The notes under the pieces were generated by a model. The model was not told where the DNA came from. It saw nothing but the letters and a program-made list of their open reading frames with translations, and did not search any database. The position numbers and the translations under genes were made by a program. From Andalucia godoyi (lineage: Eukaryota; Discoba; Jakobea; Jakobida; Andaluciidae), in assembly GCA_009859145.1 (NCBI GenBank), contig VRVR01000030.1:177097-241096 (forward strand): DNA of 64,000 nucleotides. Direction: 5' to 3'. Below, one piece after another: positions 30,906 to 40,043 of this stretch (the stretch's first letter is position 1; the number at the start of each line of letters is the position of its first letter).

Positions 30906-32697
30906 GTAATGTGCCCATTCTTCCGCGATGTGCGAATTCCGAATTCGGAACGCCGATAGACTGGCTTTCACATTATAAAAACTGTTTCAGAAGTGAACGG
31001 GTTCACTCTCTTCTCCACGCAAACTGATCGATGACGATGTGTCATTCTCAAGCTGGTCGCGTGAAATTCTTTCAAGTATCCTCACCCTGGACTACTGTGT
31101 TTGGGCTCGATTTCTTCTCTCGACCTCCGTTGCTCTCTCCATTACTAGTTTCTCGTCGATATTAGCATTTAGATTCTCGTGTTCTGGATGCATTTCTCTC
31201 CAAATATCTCTTTCCGAGGCGCGGAATGTTATGATACGTCGTCTTTCGGAGTTGATCCGAGCATCCGGTCCGTCAAGTCAGCGGCTGACCAATTTGTGTA
31301 TGAACATCGAGCAAATATTATTCCGGAAGTCAGTTTATCTACTCAATACGGGACGCGATGTTCCTACCGTAGCAGGTCCAGAATTTTTTCATTCCTCACT
31401 TTTCTCTCTTTCATTCTATTATTCTTTCTGTTTGTTTTATGTCTTTCATAACCGAACCCTCAAGCAAGCACCTTTCATCCAGGACAAGACACATATTTCA
31501 TGGCTCCAAAGAGGGGTCTTCCGGAAAAACGCAAACCGGCCATGCCCGAAGATACGGAGAACCGAGAAACCCGTTGATCCCCTCTCGTCGGAGGCGGAGA
31601 GCAAGAAGAAGCGATGAACCTCTGATGTAGAGCAATCAGCATTGAAGAGCTGGTGCTCGCCCCCAAATCAAAAACAAAACATGTGGCTTTGGATCTGTCT
31701 TCGGTGACAGCTTACCCGGTGATGATCAACAGTGATTCATGTCCTGGCGAGCGGTTACTGTCCCGACGACCGTCTTCTCCACCCTAAGACGAAATCCCCA
31801 TGAAATGAAAAAAAAAGCTTCAGTCGGCAGTGATTTCGAAGCATTGCAGCGTGCTCAATCTACAAGTCGTTATCTGCTGAATGCAGTCCCTTCATGCAGT
31901 CAAGGCAGAGTCACCGATGTTCTGCAAGCTCGCACATAAAGGGCTTCAGCAGTCATGTGTCTATTCAACAATTGTTCACAAAAAACAAAACACAAAAAAC
32001 AAAAACAGCAACAAACCAATAAAAACCCGCTAGACTGCAGGTCACTCCAAATTTGACAACGTGACAACGTACACAGCTTCAATTTGACAGTGAAATGCGG
32101 GTGTTTTTGCTCAGTGAGCGGTTTCAAGGATAATATGATATGAAACCGAGAAATCAGAATGAACAACTGCTACAAGAAATGCAGCTTGCTGATTGACGGC
32201 AAACACAGATATATCGCAAATTCTGCATCACGTAAGAAAAATCCCAGGACTGTGAAATGAAGTCAGATAACATACTTCTGAATGCTGAGAACTGCATCTT
32301 CATAGACACAAAGAATGACAAACCAACACGATTGAAACAGAGTTTTCAGCAACAGAGAATCATGAAAATAGATCTCTTCCACCAAGCCGCTAGTGCGAGG
32401 TTGAATATCCGTGCGCACTATGTCAACTAGATTCATTACGGTCTCCGTATCGTGTTGCCTCTCGGACAAAAGAAATCATGCTTCGAAAGCTTTCTTTTTC
32501 TTCCCAAGCAAAAACGAAAAGCAGCATTTCGCTTGGCCAGCTTCGAACAGTCGCAATATGTCGACATCCATCCGTTAAGTCCACGGATGCATTTCTGCCT
32601 TGCTCTGCATTCTCCGTGCTTTTTGATTTGAATTCACGATTGAATTCCGCACCCTACATTTCTCAAAGACCCTAGTTGCAAAAAAGCTTGACTGACA
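30906..32697. other. Intergenic region right of the retrotransposon
   Basis: About 1.8 kb without a convincing gene. It contains one copy of a dispersed repeat (about 31355-31605, listed separately). A degenerate coding-like stretch (31635-31790) has composition suggesting a pseudogene of unknown origin. An A/C-rich tract lies at 31976-32020. The open frame 31039-31617 starts without ATG and crosses the repeat, so I do not call it. Confidence 0.45.
31355..31605 (+). repeat. Dispersed repeat R1, copy 1
   Basis: This about 250-bp stretch recurs in reverse orientation at about 57522-57775. Shared landmarks include CCGTAG(T)CAGGTCCAGAATTTT, TTCTGTTTGTTTT, CATGGCTCCAAA and CGTTGATCCCCTCTCGTCGG. 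A short frame starting MAPKRGLP and ending ETR-stop (25 codons) is open in both copies. Function unknown. Confidence 0.8.
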
Positions 32698-35600
32698 ATG
32701 AACACAGATGCGCGCCATTTTTATGAAGATAGGTTGCAGACCGTCGTGTTGAATCTCACCAACGTGTTTGAAGCTCTGCAGAAAGACCCCGTCATTGATG
32801 CGATGCAGAAAGACTCTGCATCTGCCGTGCACATCTCTGACAGATGTGCTGAAGTCCTTAAAGAGTTTCTTCATTCCGAAGAAGAATCCCTGATTCAACA
32901 GCTTCAAATGCAGTTGCATCATCGCGATTCTGAGCTTGACAAGTTGCATGCTGATGTATCGAAATCGCAGTCCATCATCGAGAGTCTTGAGCAACAGTTG
33001 TCTGCATGCGGAGAACTAGCGAGGGAGCGCAGCGGTATCTTGCAGAAGGAGAGTAGACTCGCAGAAGAGGTAGCCGCATTGTCACACGAAAATGAACTTC
33101 TCCGCGATGAATTGGAAAAGGCCATTGACGGTTTGCAAGGTTCATCTGTGATTTCCACAAGCTTAAAAGAACTTCGTTCATCTCTTAAAGTGGAACGAAA
33201 GAAAAGAGGAAAATTAGAGGGCTCAGTGGAAGAGCTGAAGTCTGAGAAACGAGAGATGAAGAACAAGCTTAAGGAAATGCATATTTCTGGAAAACGTCTC
33301 GAGGAAAGGCACAGTCGTGCGCAGGAGCTGCTTGTTCAGTTATGTGAATCTGCTGAACTGACGATTGAAAATAGAAGGCTTACTGTGGATGATAAGTTTT
33401 CTCAATTTCTTGCAGAAATATTCTCGTCGGATGGATTTGTTCTTCGCAGCATGGTAACTTTGGATCCAGACATTCCTAGATCAGATGCCATGCGTTTTCA
33501 ACAAAGAATTTCCGATATCTCCAACTCTTGGCAATCTATGTGGAATGGCGTTTGCAAATCGCTATCTCTTGAGGTGTCTCGCGATGCTACATCCAAGTCT
33601 GATCTTGAGAAGATCAGGTTCTTGGAAGACGAGGTTTCTCGTCTTGAGATCTTGGTCTCCAAGCTTCACAGCAAAGTTGCAAAGTACAAACAAAAATCAA
33701 TATCCGCAGGAGCGCCTTCCTTTGCGGCGAACTCTTCTCTTGATATTGTGGACTCGGTGTTGTCCGCCATTGACAGGAAGCGAAGTTCTGAAGTAGATGC
33801 AGAGAGAGAGTATTTACATTCTGTTGTGCAAACCGTGGATTCAATGCGCCATGAGATCCAACGATTAACGAATGCACATTCAATGGAATCGAAGCAAAAA
33901 GATGAGGAGTTGTCAAAATGCAATGAACAATGCAAAACACTTGCGGAAACTCTCGAGATGTCACAGCAGCGAGCATCACAGTTCGAAAAAGACTTACAAA
34001 ACATGTCTTCGTCAAAGGAGTTGATCCGCAAAGAGCTGGAGAATGTTGTTTCAAAGTCTGAAGAGCTGTCTGACAAGTATTTGACAGTTGCCAGGAGATT
34101 CGATGATTCGCAGACCCGCTGCAAGGTTTTGGAACAGAAATGCAAATCACTGGAATCACAGTTGTCCGAATCGAGCACTCGACTGTCTTCTTCAGAAGAA
34201 GAAGTTCTGCGTGTTCAGAAGGCCTCTAGAGACGCTGAGAGAACTGTTTCTCAACTTGAGCGCCAGATCGAAATGATGAAGACTGTTTCCCAGGAAAATA
34301 TGAAACGATCCGAAAAAGAAAAAGACCGAGTAGAAGAAGAACTTCGAAACATTCAGTCTGATCTTTCCGAAAGACTTCGCAAATCCCAGCAGTCGAAGGA
34401 AGACACTCAGCGAAGCTGGGAAGAAGATGCCAACTCTTGGAGACGTGCGATGGCAGAAACGGCCGAGCGACATCAAAGCGAGACGAATTCGCTTCAAGAA
34501 AGATATCTCAGTGAGATCCAAAAGCTTCGATCGACGTATGATGCGCAAATCTTGAAGTGGCGCCAGCAAGCGGAGGCGGCCCAAGATGAGAATTTTACTC
34601 TTCAACAGGAGCTGACACTGGTTCGTCGTCCCAGCAACACCGGAAAGCGTCCGAGTTTGCGCAAGGAAAATGTGGCACTTGTTCGCCGGCAGTTGAATGC
34701 ATTTCGAGACGAATTGCTCTCGATTCGCCGTGAAATGGTGTCTTTTGTTAACCGTTCCCAGAAATATGCACAAGATATACTTACATCCATCCTCAAGCGG
34801 TTTGAAAATGAAATTACTTCGGAGAAAGTGAACATCCAGTCAGACCTGCGAGTCCAGAGGATGAAACTGGAGGATGAATTCATGGTGTCTCAAAGAGAAT
34901 CTGAAAGGATTTTCTCGGAGAAGGTCTCCAGACTTGAAATCAAACTGAAGAAGGAGTACGAAGACATGGCGAGGATAGTCCAAGATGATGTTCATATTCG
35001 AGAAACGCAATTTGAAAAGGAGCTTGCCAACCAGAAAGCTCTCGCAAAAAGACTGGAGAATGATGTCAAGAACGTCTCGGATCAACTGCAAAAAAGTGAA
35101 CAACGAAACGCGTCGCTAGAGTCAGATCGATCCGAAATTGAAGAAAAGCACGCAACTGAGCGCATTCGTCTGGAGAGCAGGAATCGCATCCTCCAGGACA
35201 ACTACAACAACGTGTTATTCGCTCTAGAAGAAATGGCTGATCTAGCAGGAGGAGTACAGAATGATGACACATGGAAGCAGTTTGTAGCCAGTTTACGAAT
35301 GGAGGGCAAGATTGAAAAACAAACGCAGTATCGTGGGTTGCCTTCTTCAGTGCAATCAAAATTTCGCCAGTCCCGCGAGTCTGCAGCCGAGCTCGAGGAG
35401 TTGAGAAAGCGAGTACCGGAGCAAGAATCGATCATTTCCCAGTTAGAGCATCAAATCAGTGCCAAATCTCTGGAACTTTCTGTACAAAAATCTGATTACA
35501 ATCTTCTGGAAACTGAGGTCGAGGGCTCGAAAAAAGCGGGTAAGATACTGAAAGACACCGAAGGTATTCTCAGGCAGCAGCTCGAAATGGAACAGTCGGA

Positions 35601-36069
35601 CTCCAAGAGGAAAATCTTGGCGCTTGAGGGAACCATATCGACCTTGAAATCCGCATTGGAAAAGATCGAGAGGGACTACCAGGAACTGACCGAGTCCCAT
35701 AAGAGACGCATAGAGGAGGATGGAATGCTGCTTCGAGCGTTGCGAAAGCGGCTGGACGAAAAGGAGCAGGCTCTTGCAAATGAAGAACAGTCTAAGGAAG
35801 AGCTCTTGAATCGGGCATCAGTTACTCAACAGGAGAATGCACAGCTGAAAGGCCAACTCGATATGCACTTGTCGACTTCAGAACCGCCGTCGACTGCCAC
35901 AACGCCAAATAGCAAATCTTTGGATGATATCGCTGTGAAGTTATCATCGAAGCTTCGCAGGCTTTCTTCAGGCCCCCAGCTTTCTTCGTCGACCAAAGAC
36001 TTCCTGCGGAAGTCAGGAAGTTCTCCAACAGGAAGCTCCTCGGATTTCCGTTCAAGTTCCCACCTGTGA
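32698..36069 (+). CDS. Large coiled-coil protein, 1,123 aa
   Basis: A single open frame from an ATG at 32698 encodes a short N-terminal helical region (about 85 residues), then some 950 residues of Leu/Glu/Lys/Gln/Ser-rich heptads. The coil is broken near residues 225-300 by a less charged segment (around LRSMVTLDPDIPRSDAMRFQ). A Ser/Pro-rich tail follows (SGPQLSSSTKDFLRKSG). There are no catalytic motifs. Proteins of this shape are commonly centrosomal, basal-body, flagellar or Golgi scaffolds, and its neighbours include other coiled-coil genes, but no family is recognised. It converges on the STE20-like kinase gene with 44 bases between stops. Confidence 0.85.
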   Translation: MNTDARHFYEDRLQTVVLNLTNVFEALQKDPVIDAMQKDSASAVHISDRCAEVLKEFLHSEEESLIQQLQMQLHHRDSELDKLHADVSKSQSIIESLEQQLSACGELARERSGILQKESRLAEEVAALSHENELLRDELEKAIDGLQGSSVISTSLKELRSSLKVERKKRGKLEGSVEELKSEKREMKNKLKEMHISGKRLEERHSRAQELLVQLCESAELTIENRRLTVDDKFSQFLAEIFSSDGFVLRSMVTLDPDIPRSDAMRFQQRISDISNSWQSMWNGVCKSLSLEVSRDATSKSDLEKIRFLEDEVSRLEILVSKLHSKVAKYKQKSISAGAPSFAANSSLDIVDSVLSAIDRKRSSEVDAEREYLHSVVQTVDSMRHEIQRLTNAHSMESKQKDEELSKCNEQCKTLAETLEMSQQRASQFEKDLQNMSSSKELIRKELENVVSKSEELSDKYLTVARRFDDSQTRCKVLEQKCKSLESQLSESSTRLSSSEEEVLRVQKASRDAERTVSQLERQIEMMKTVSQENMKRSEKEKDRVEEELRNIQSDLSERLRKSQQSKEDTQRSWEEDANSWRRAMAETAERHQSETNSLQERYLSEIQKLRSTYDAQILKWRQQAEAAQDENFTLQQELTLVRRPSNTGKRPSLRKENVALVRRQLNAFRDELLSIRREMVSFVNRSQKYAQDILTSILKRFENEITSEKVNIQSDLRVQRMKLEDEFMVSQRESERIFSEKVSRLEIKLKKEYEDMARIVQDDVHIRETQFEKELANQKALAKRLENDVKNVSDQLQKSEQRNASLESDRSEIEEKHATERIRLESRNRILQDNYNNVLFALEEMADLAGGVQNDDTWKQFVASLRMEGKIEKQTQYRGLPSSVQSKFRQSRESAAELEELRKRVPEQESIISQLEHQISAKSLELSVQKSDYNLLETEVEGSKKAGKILKDTEGILRQQLEMEQSDSKRKILALEGTISTLKSALEKIERDYQELTESHKRRIEEDGMLLRALRKRLDEKEQALANEEQSKEELLNRASVTQQENAQLKGQLDMHLSTSEPPSTATTPNSKSLDDIAVKLSSKLRRLSSGPQLSSSTKDFLRKSGSSPTGSSSDFRSSSHL

Positions 36070-36113
36070 TACTCGACGCAGTAGCGTTGGCATGCATCGT
36101 GACCCCAGATAAA

Positions 36114-37325
36114 TTATGATACAAAAAATGACGAATTGAATGATTGCAAGGACAGAACGGCAACCTGCGTAATTTCCGGGAAGCTTCGCAAAACCTCTGC
36201 GATATCAAAACCTTGCCATGGCGCTACTACTATCGAAGCAGATTGTGCATCGTTTTGGACGCAGGAAGCAGGAAATGCACTGGAAACCGTACCAGTTTGC
36301 GCGATGGCGAAGTCTATTTCGTTGTCAAATGCTGAAATACTGTCCGACGTTCCTGAAAATTCCTGGCATGACAGGTTGGTTAGCGACATTCTGGACTCAA
36401 TGGAGAACCCCTGAGTAACAAATGGATGCCTGCTCAATTCAATAGAGGTTGATCGCTCATCTGGGTCTTTTTGCAGACAGCAAGAAAGGAATGAAAGGAA
36501 CGCAGACGAGAACAAGCCAGGATTGCGCAAAAAGGGAGGAGCTTCATTTGCAATCATGAAAACGACTCTCATCGGATGAATGTCAGAGCGCGGTGGAGCC
36601 CCTTCTGCAAGTTCGATCAGTGAAACACCAAGGCTCCAAATATCAGCTTTGAAAGCATAGTCGCTACGAGTCACAACTTCCGGTGCCATCCAGTATGGCG
36701 AACCCTGGATGGAATTCCGTTTCGCCATTGTTCCTGGCATTAAAGCCGTAATGCCGAAGTCGCACAGCTTGCAAACAGCGGATCCATCGGGATTGCGAGA
36801 CATGAGAAAATTTGCAGCTTTAAGATCTCGATGCACCAGCTTCTTCTGGTGGTGAAGATAAACCAGGCCAGAAACAATGTCCGCGCAGACGGCCGATATT
36901 TCCAATTCAGCAAGTGGTCTCACGGTTCTTTTCATTAAATCCGACACCGAACCACATTCAGACAGTTCCATGACCATCCAAATGCGGGATTCAAAGCAGA
37001 AACACTGGAAATATGACACGATATTGATGTGGTCCGATCCTCTCAAACTCTCCAATTCCGACCGTATTTCTGTCAGCTGCAAATCAGTCTCATCCAGCGG
37101 TATAATTTTGACTGCGACTTCCATTGGAAGACGATACCCAAGAAAAGGTCGCTTGGCAATTTTCTCCCATCGATGAGCGTCAATCACTTGGGCTTTGTAT
37201 ACAGCACCAAAACTGCCATGGCCAATGCAATCCGTTAGCTTCAGAAAGATCTCAGGATCATCAGTCCGAATCCCGAGAACATTGATAATAGCTTGTTGTG
37301 TTGAAAACGCCTTTGTGGCATCCAT
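36114..37325 (-). CDS. STE20/GCK-like serine/threonine protein kinase
   Basis: A 403-aa protein with a kinase domain at about residues 28-312. It shows the glycine loop GHGSFGAVYK (35-44), VAIK-type lysine K73 in EVAVKII, a VHRDLKAANFL catalytic loop (D167), CDFGITA (D189) and activation segment GSPYWMAPEV. GSPYWMAPE and the small lobe resemble Hippo/MST and GCK kinases of the STE20 group. An insertion of about 20 residues (DAHRWEKIAKRPFLGYRL) separates strands beta2 and beta3. The activation-loop threonine of GT-P is replaced by serine. The 90-residue tail lacks a recognisable SARAH or CNH domain. It is probably a cytosolic signalling kinase; substrates are unknown. Confidence 0.92.
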   Translation of the reverse strand: MDATKAFSTQQAIINVLGIRTDDPEIFLKLTDCIGHGSFGAVYKAQVIDAHRWEKIAKRPFLGYRLPMEVAVKIIPLDETDLQLTEIRSELESLRGSDHINIVSYFQCFCFESRIWMVMELSECGSVSDLMKRTVRPLAELEISAVCADIVSGLVYLHHQKKLVHRDLKAANFLMSRNPDGSAVCKLCDFGITALMPGTMAKRNSIQGSPYWMAPEVVTRSDYAFKADIWSLGVSLIELAEGAPPRSDIHPMRVVFMIANEAPPFLRNPGLFSSAFLSFLSCCLQKDPDERSTSIELSRHPFVTQGFSIESRMSLTNLSCQEFSGTSDSISAFDNEIDFAIAQTGTVSSAFPASCVQNDAQSASIVVAPWQGFDIAEVLRSFPEITQVAVLSLQSFNSSFFVS

Positions 37326-37670
37326 TCTGCGTCAGGTTCGTCGTGACTCGAGAAGACCGGAGGTCATGATCGTTCAGTTAAAAAAAGACAAAGGGACTCC
37401 TTGCGCCGCGGCACCGGGATTTTGAGATTTTCAGTCTCGGAAGTCGGAAACTCGGAGAGGTCTTGCCAGTTTGCGCCTTGCGGGGCTTTGAGCAGTTTCT
37501 TTTTTTTCAGAGTGGCAGTTTTCCTCCTGCTCACACATTTTCTCCGGACTACAGTAGCTTCCAGTATTGTAGCCCAAAAAAAAAAAGCGGGCGATGCATA
37601 GCTTCAATAGGATTTGGCTCTAATATTGCTACAAATTGCAAATGTTGGACAGGAATCGATCCTACGAAAG
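37326..37670. other. Upstream region of the kinase gene
   Basis: About 340 bases leading into the TnpB/Fanzor relics. It holds T-rich and A-rich runs (37499-37508, 37576-37587) and no gene. Confidence 0.4.
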
Positions 37671-37676
37671 TCAGCC

Positions 37677-38270
37677 GTCTAGGGGGCAGGTCCCAACAGA
37701 GAGGTGCATGCGCACCCTGTTCTTCAATTTCTGAGATCCGCGTACTCCGTCACCTTGTGCAACAGTCTCTGGGCGGAATTGGAAGTGGCTCCACGTCAGC
37801 ATCCGGCGTGTAGTCTTGTCTTCAATGCGGCATTTCTTCCCTTCTGCTGGTTCTCTCCGCGCCATCCGAGACGTGCCGAATTTCGGAAGCAGGACGCAGT
37901 CATACTGCTCACACAGCCATTTTGCAAGCTTGCGATGCATGTCCGTTGTCAGGTTGCGGATCTGCTGACGTATTCGCAGTCGTGCGCGACGCATCGTGTA
38001 CCGCTTGGGGTCCTTCTTGCATGTATCGATCATCGATTGCAGTCGATCGGACTCCAGACATAAGCTGTGAAAAATCCTTGCGATATCTTTGGACCGCACT
38101 TCCAGAATCCGTCTCCCGTGGGTCGTATCCCCGTCGCGACTGTCCGTACGCCTTTGCCAATAGCGATGGTGCGCGGTGCCGTTGATGATGCGCCTTAGGG
38201 ATTCGGGGCTTGGATTTCGCCCCGCTTCTCAAGTGCCTGCGGATCATGCAAGTAATATTCACCAATACGT
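37677..38270 (-). pseudogene. TnpB/Fanzor-type RNA-guided nuclease relic (copy A)
   Basis: Read on the minus strand, three phases together give OrfB/TnpB signatures in order. The RuvC-I strand reads AIGKGVRTVATG (about 38135-38168), where the catalytic Asp of the usual LDPGVRT is lost. A central helical part reads RARLRIRQQIRNLTTDMHRKLAKWLCEQYD (longest run 37671-38099; only the motif HRKLAKWL is diagnostic). The second motif reads LLPKFGTSRMARR (about 37855-37893), with the catalytic Glu of PEF replaced by Lys. Then come MLTWSHFQFR and RLLHKVTEYADL. The zinc ribbon is missing: the sequence jumps to the element's 3' end motif GTTGGGACCT at 37688-37697. Frameshifts and lost active-site residues mean it is dead. 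Confidence 0.82.
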
Positions 38271-38424
38271 GTTCGTTGGATACGCATATCGTAATGGATG
38301 TTGTCCACAGTGGGAACCGGCTCGGACGTTTTGATGGGTTCCTTCAGTTTCGAACTACCTTGTTATCCTTTATAACCCACTCTTTACTCTACTTAGTCCC
38401 ACTCACCCCAGATATTTTCTGACA

Positions 38425-38650
38425 TTGTCATTCCATTCACTGTTTTTCAAGCACACCAGTCCATCGTCATTCCGATGTTCCCCGTCATGTCCGCCTCGTC
38501 TGGATCGAGACTGGAATAGTGCGCGCAATATCCATTGGAAGAACGCTTCGGCGTGTTGGGACCTATCCCTTTCCCGGCAACGGGATGCAAGATTGAGCAT
38601 GCATGTCTATTCGTAGATATGCATATTCAGTGTATAATGTTGGCGTCAGA
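38425..38650 (+). pseudogene. TnpB/Fanzor-type relic, zinc-ribbon end (copy B)
   Basis: On the plus strand, facing away from copy A, about 38455-38560 encodes FRCSPSCPPRLDRDWNSARNI. This is the last cysteine pair of the TnpB zinc ribbon plus the RuvC-III motif DRDWNxARNI with its catalytic Asp intact. A shift of one base near 38540 then brings in the family's C-terminal PGNGMQD-stop (38575-38596). The hairpin and 3' sequence shared with copy D follow. The first cysteine pair and everything N-terminal are absent. Confidence 0.8.
38591..38632 (+). other. Hairpin overlapping the stop codon of relic B
   Basis: Left arm GATTGAGCATGCAT and right arm ATGCATATTCAGTG flank a 14-base loop (GTCTATTCGTAGAT). 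As RNA 12 of 14 positions can pair, two as G-U. The stop TGA (38594-38596) lies in the left arm. The same structure follows relic D. It is a candidate guide-RNA scaffold or element end. Confidence 0.5.
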
Positions 38651-38809
38651 CCTGTTTTGTTGAGTCGATGGAAGAAACCTCCGACAGCTGTGGTGGGTAA
38701 GACGGTGATTCGCATGCACACCTGCACACTTTTCTGATTGTACTCGGCTCCCAGGTTTCTATCTAACGCAATTTGCTCGTTTTCAGTAGCAAAGACGTTG
38801 TTACGGACA

Positions 38810-39466
38810 ATGAAGCCCACACACTTTCTTGCTATGCGTATTCGAGACTCCGTTATCTTGCAGTCTTTGCGTTCTACTCAGCAGCTTATGATCAGTGGCG
38901 TTGAAGCGGATGCGACGTCCGCTGTTATCAAGGAGTGCGCATATGACGTGTCGAAAGCACACATCACTCTTTGCGTCTTGCAATTATCTAATGCAGACGA
39001 AGTTCGACAAGCGCAAACAATCCTCTACGACCTTCAGTCTGTGTTTTCGGAACTTCTTGGAGGATGTTCGTTCACAGTGGCCGGCATAGATGCGTTTTGG
39101 GGAGAAAGAGTTGTTTATGCGAAAGTTCAGGTGACGGAATCCTTTATGTCATTCCAAAAACATGTGAAGGATGCCTTTTCAGATCTGTCGTTTCCACGTG
39201 CTGTGAGGTCTCCTTCATCAAGTCTTAGATCTGCAGACTCGCACGATCCCGTACCGTATCAGCCGCATGTCACGCTGTTCAAGACATCCAGTTTGTCGAA
39301 AAGGAATCCGTCGGTCAGGCTGCCCTTTCAACAATGGGTCTTGAATCATTCACATGCAACTTTTGGGTCTGAGCGTATCACCAGTTTGGAGCTGTGTGCA
39401 ATGAAAAGTCAACCAGATGGTTACTTTGTTGTCGAATCCTCTGTCTCGATTAGCGATGCCACGTAA
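38810..39466 (+). CDS. 2H phosphoesterase-superfamily protein (AKAP7/ASCC1-like)
   Basis: The 218-aa product has the paired motifs of the 2H phosphoesterase fold: H51-I-T in KAHITLCVL and H153-V-T in QPHVTLFKTS, about 100 residues apart, each at the end of a predicted strand. The N-terminal THFLAMRI strand and the (F)WGERVVYAKV segment match the AKAP7 nuclear-localisation-signal domain and ASCC1 C-terminal domain. Such enzymes cleave 2',5'-oligoadenylates or 2',3'-cyclic phosphates, or bind AMP; the true substrate is unknown. The first ATG in frame is at 38810. A Ser-rich loop (residues 133-145) interrupts the core. The gene begins only 160 bases after TnpB/Fanzor relic B. Confidence 0.82.
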   Translation: MKPTHFLAMRIRDSVILQSLRSTQQLMISGVEADATSAVIKECAYDVSKAHITLCVLQLSNADEVRQAQTILYDLQSVFSELLGGCSFTVAGIDAFWGERVVYAKVQVTESFMSFQKHVKDAFSDLSFPRAVRSPSSSLRSADSHDPVPYQPHVTLFKTSSLSKRNPSVRLPFQQWVLNHSHATFGSERITSLELCAMKSQPDGYFVVESSVSISDAT

Positions 39467-40043
39467 CAGGTATAGTGTATTTTCCTCGTTTTCCATTTTG
39501 TATTTGTTTCTTGAGACTTGTTTGTCATTGACAGAATTTTTTCCAGTGTAGACACACTATTGGAGCTGGAACCATCATTTGCAGCCGTCGCTACTCACTT
39601 CCGTCCCCGACGTTGCAAACAATACTTGTGTGCAGTGATGGACGAGGGTCTGCCAAAACTCTTCTTCACACCTCGCGAAATAGTTATCGAATGCCCACTC
39701 ACTTCTAATCGCTTGTATGTGTGCAAGCCATCACGAGTGTCCGAAGTCAACAGTGCACTGAAGCGGATTCCCCGATTTGGAAGAAGAATGTATCCATGCG
39801 CACGCACTTGCTCGGGGTCTCTTTTTTTTTTTTTTTTGTTGTTGTTGTTGTTGTTGGAATTGGAAAGACAAGCTGTCTCTTTTGCCAAACTTTTCTGCAC
39901 AAAGTCCATTGGACATCATAACCATTGAAGAGAATAGGGCGAGAAAAGCAATAATTTACAAAGGAATTGGAATGGAATATCTTTTGGTGGATCATAGGAA
40001 GGAATAGCTTTGAGGTCGCACAGGTACTCAATGCAATCGAACA
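39467..40043. other. Spacer with T run and (TTG)n repeat
   Basis: About 580 bases between convergent genes. It holds a T run followed by TTG repeats (39822-39857). The open frame 39518-39928 reads through this repeat and has no family match, so no gene is called. Confidence 0.45.
39822..39857. repeat. T17-(GTT)n microsatellite
   Basis: A run of 17 T followed by about six GTT units. Confidence 0.8.

Noticed and set aside
31039-31617. 192-codon open frame
   Set aside because: It starts at GTG, has low-complexity Ser/Phe-rich composition and runs through repeat R1. Its counterpart in the second copy is open only over the repeat.
37630-37690. tRNA-like GGAATCGATCC segment
   Set aside because: A small T-arm-like palindrome is present, but no acceptor stem, D arm or anticodon arm can be formed around it.
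39518-39928. 136-codon frame after the 2H phosphoesterase gene
   Set aside because: No ATG start, reads through a T17-(GTT)n repeat as poly-Phe/Leu, and has no family resemblance.
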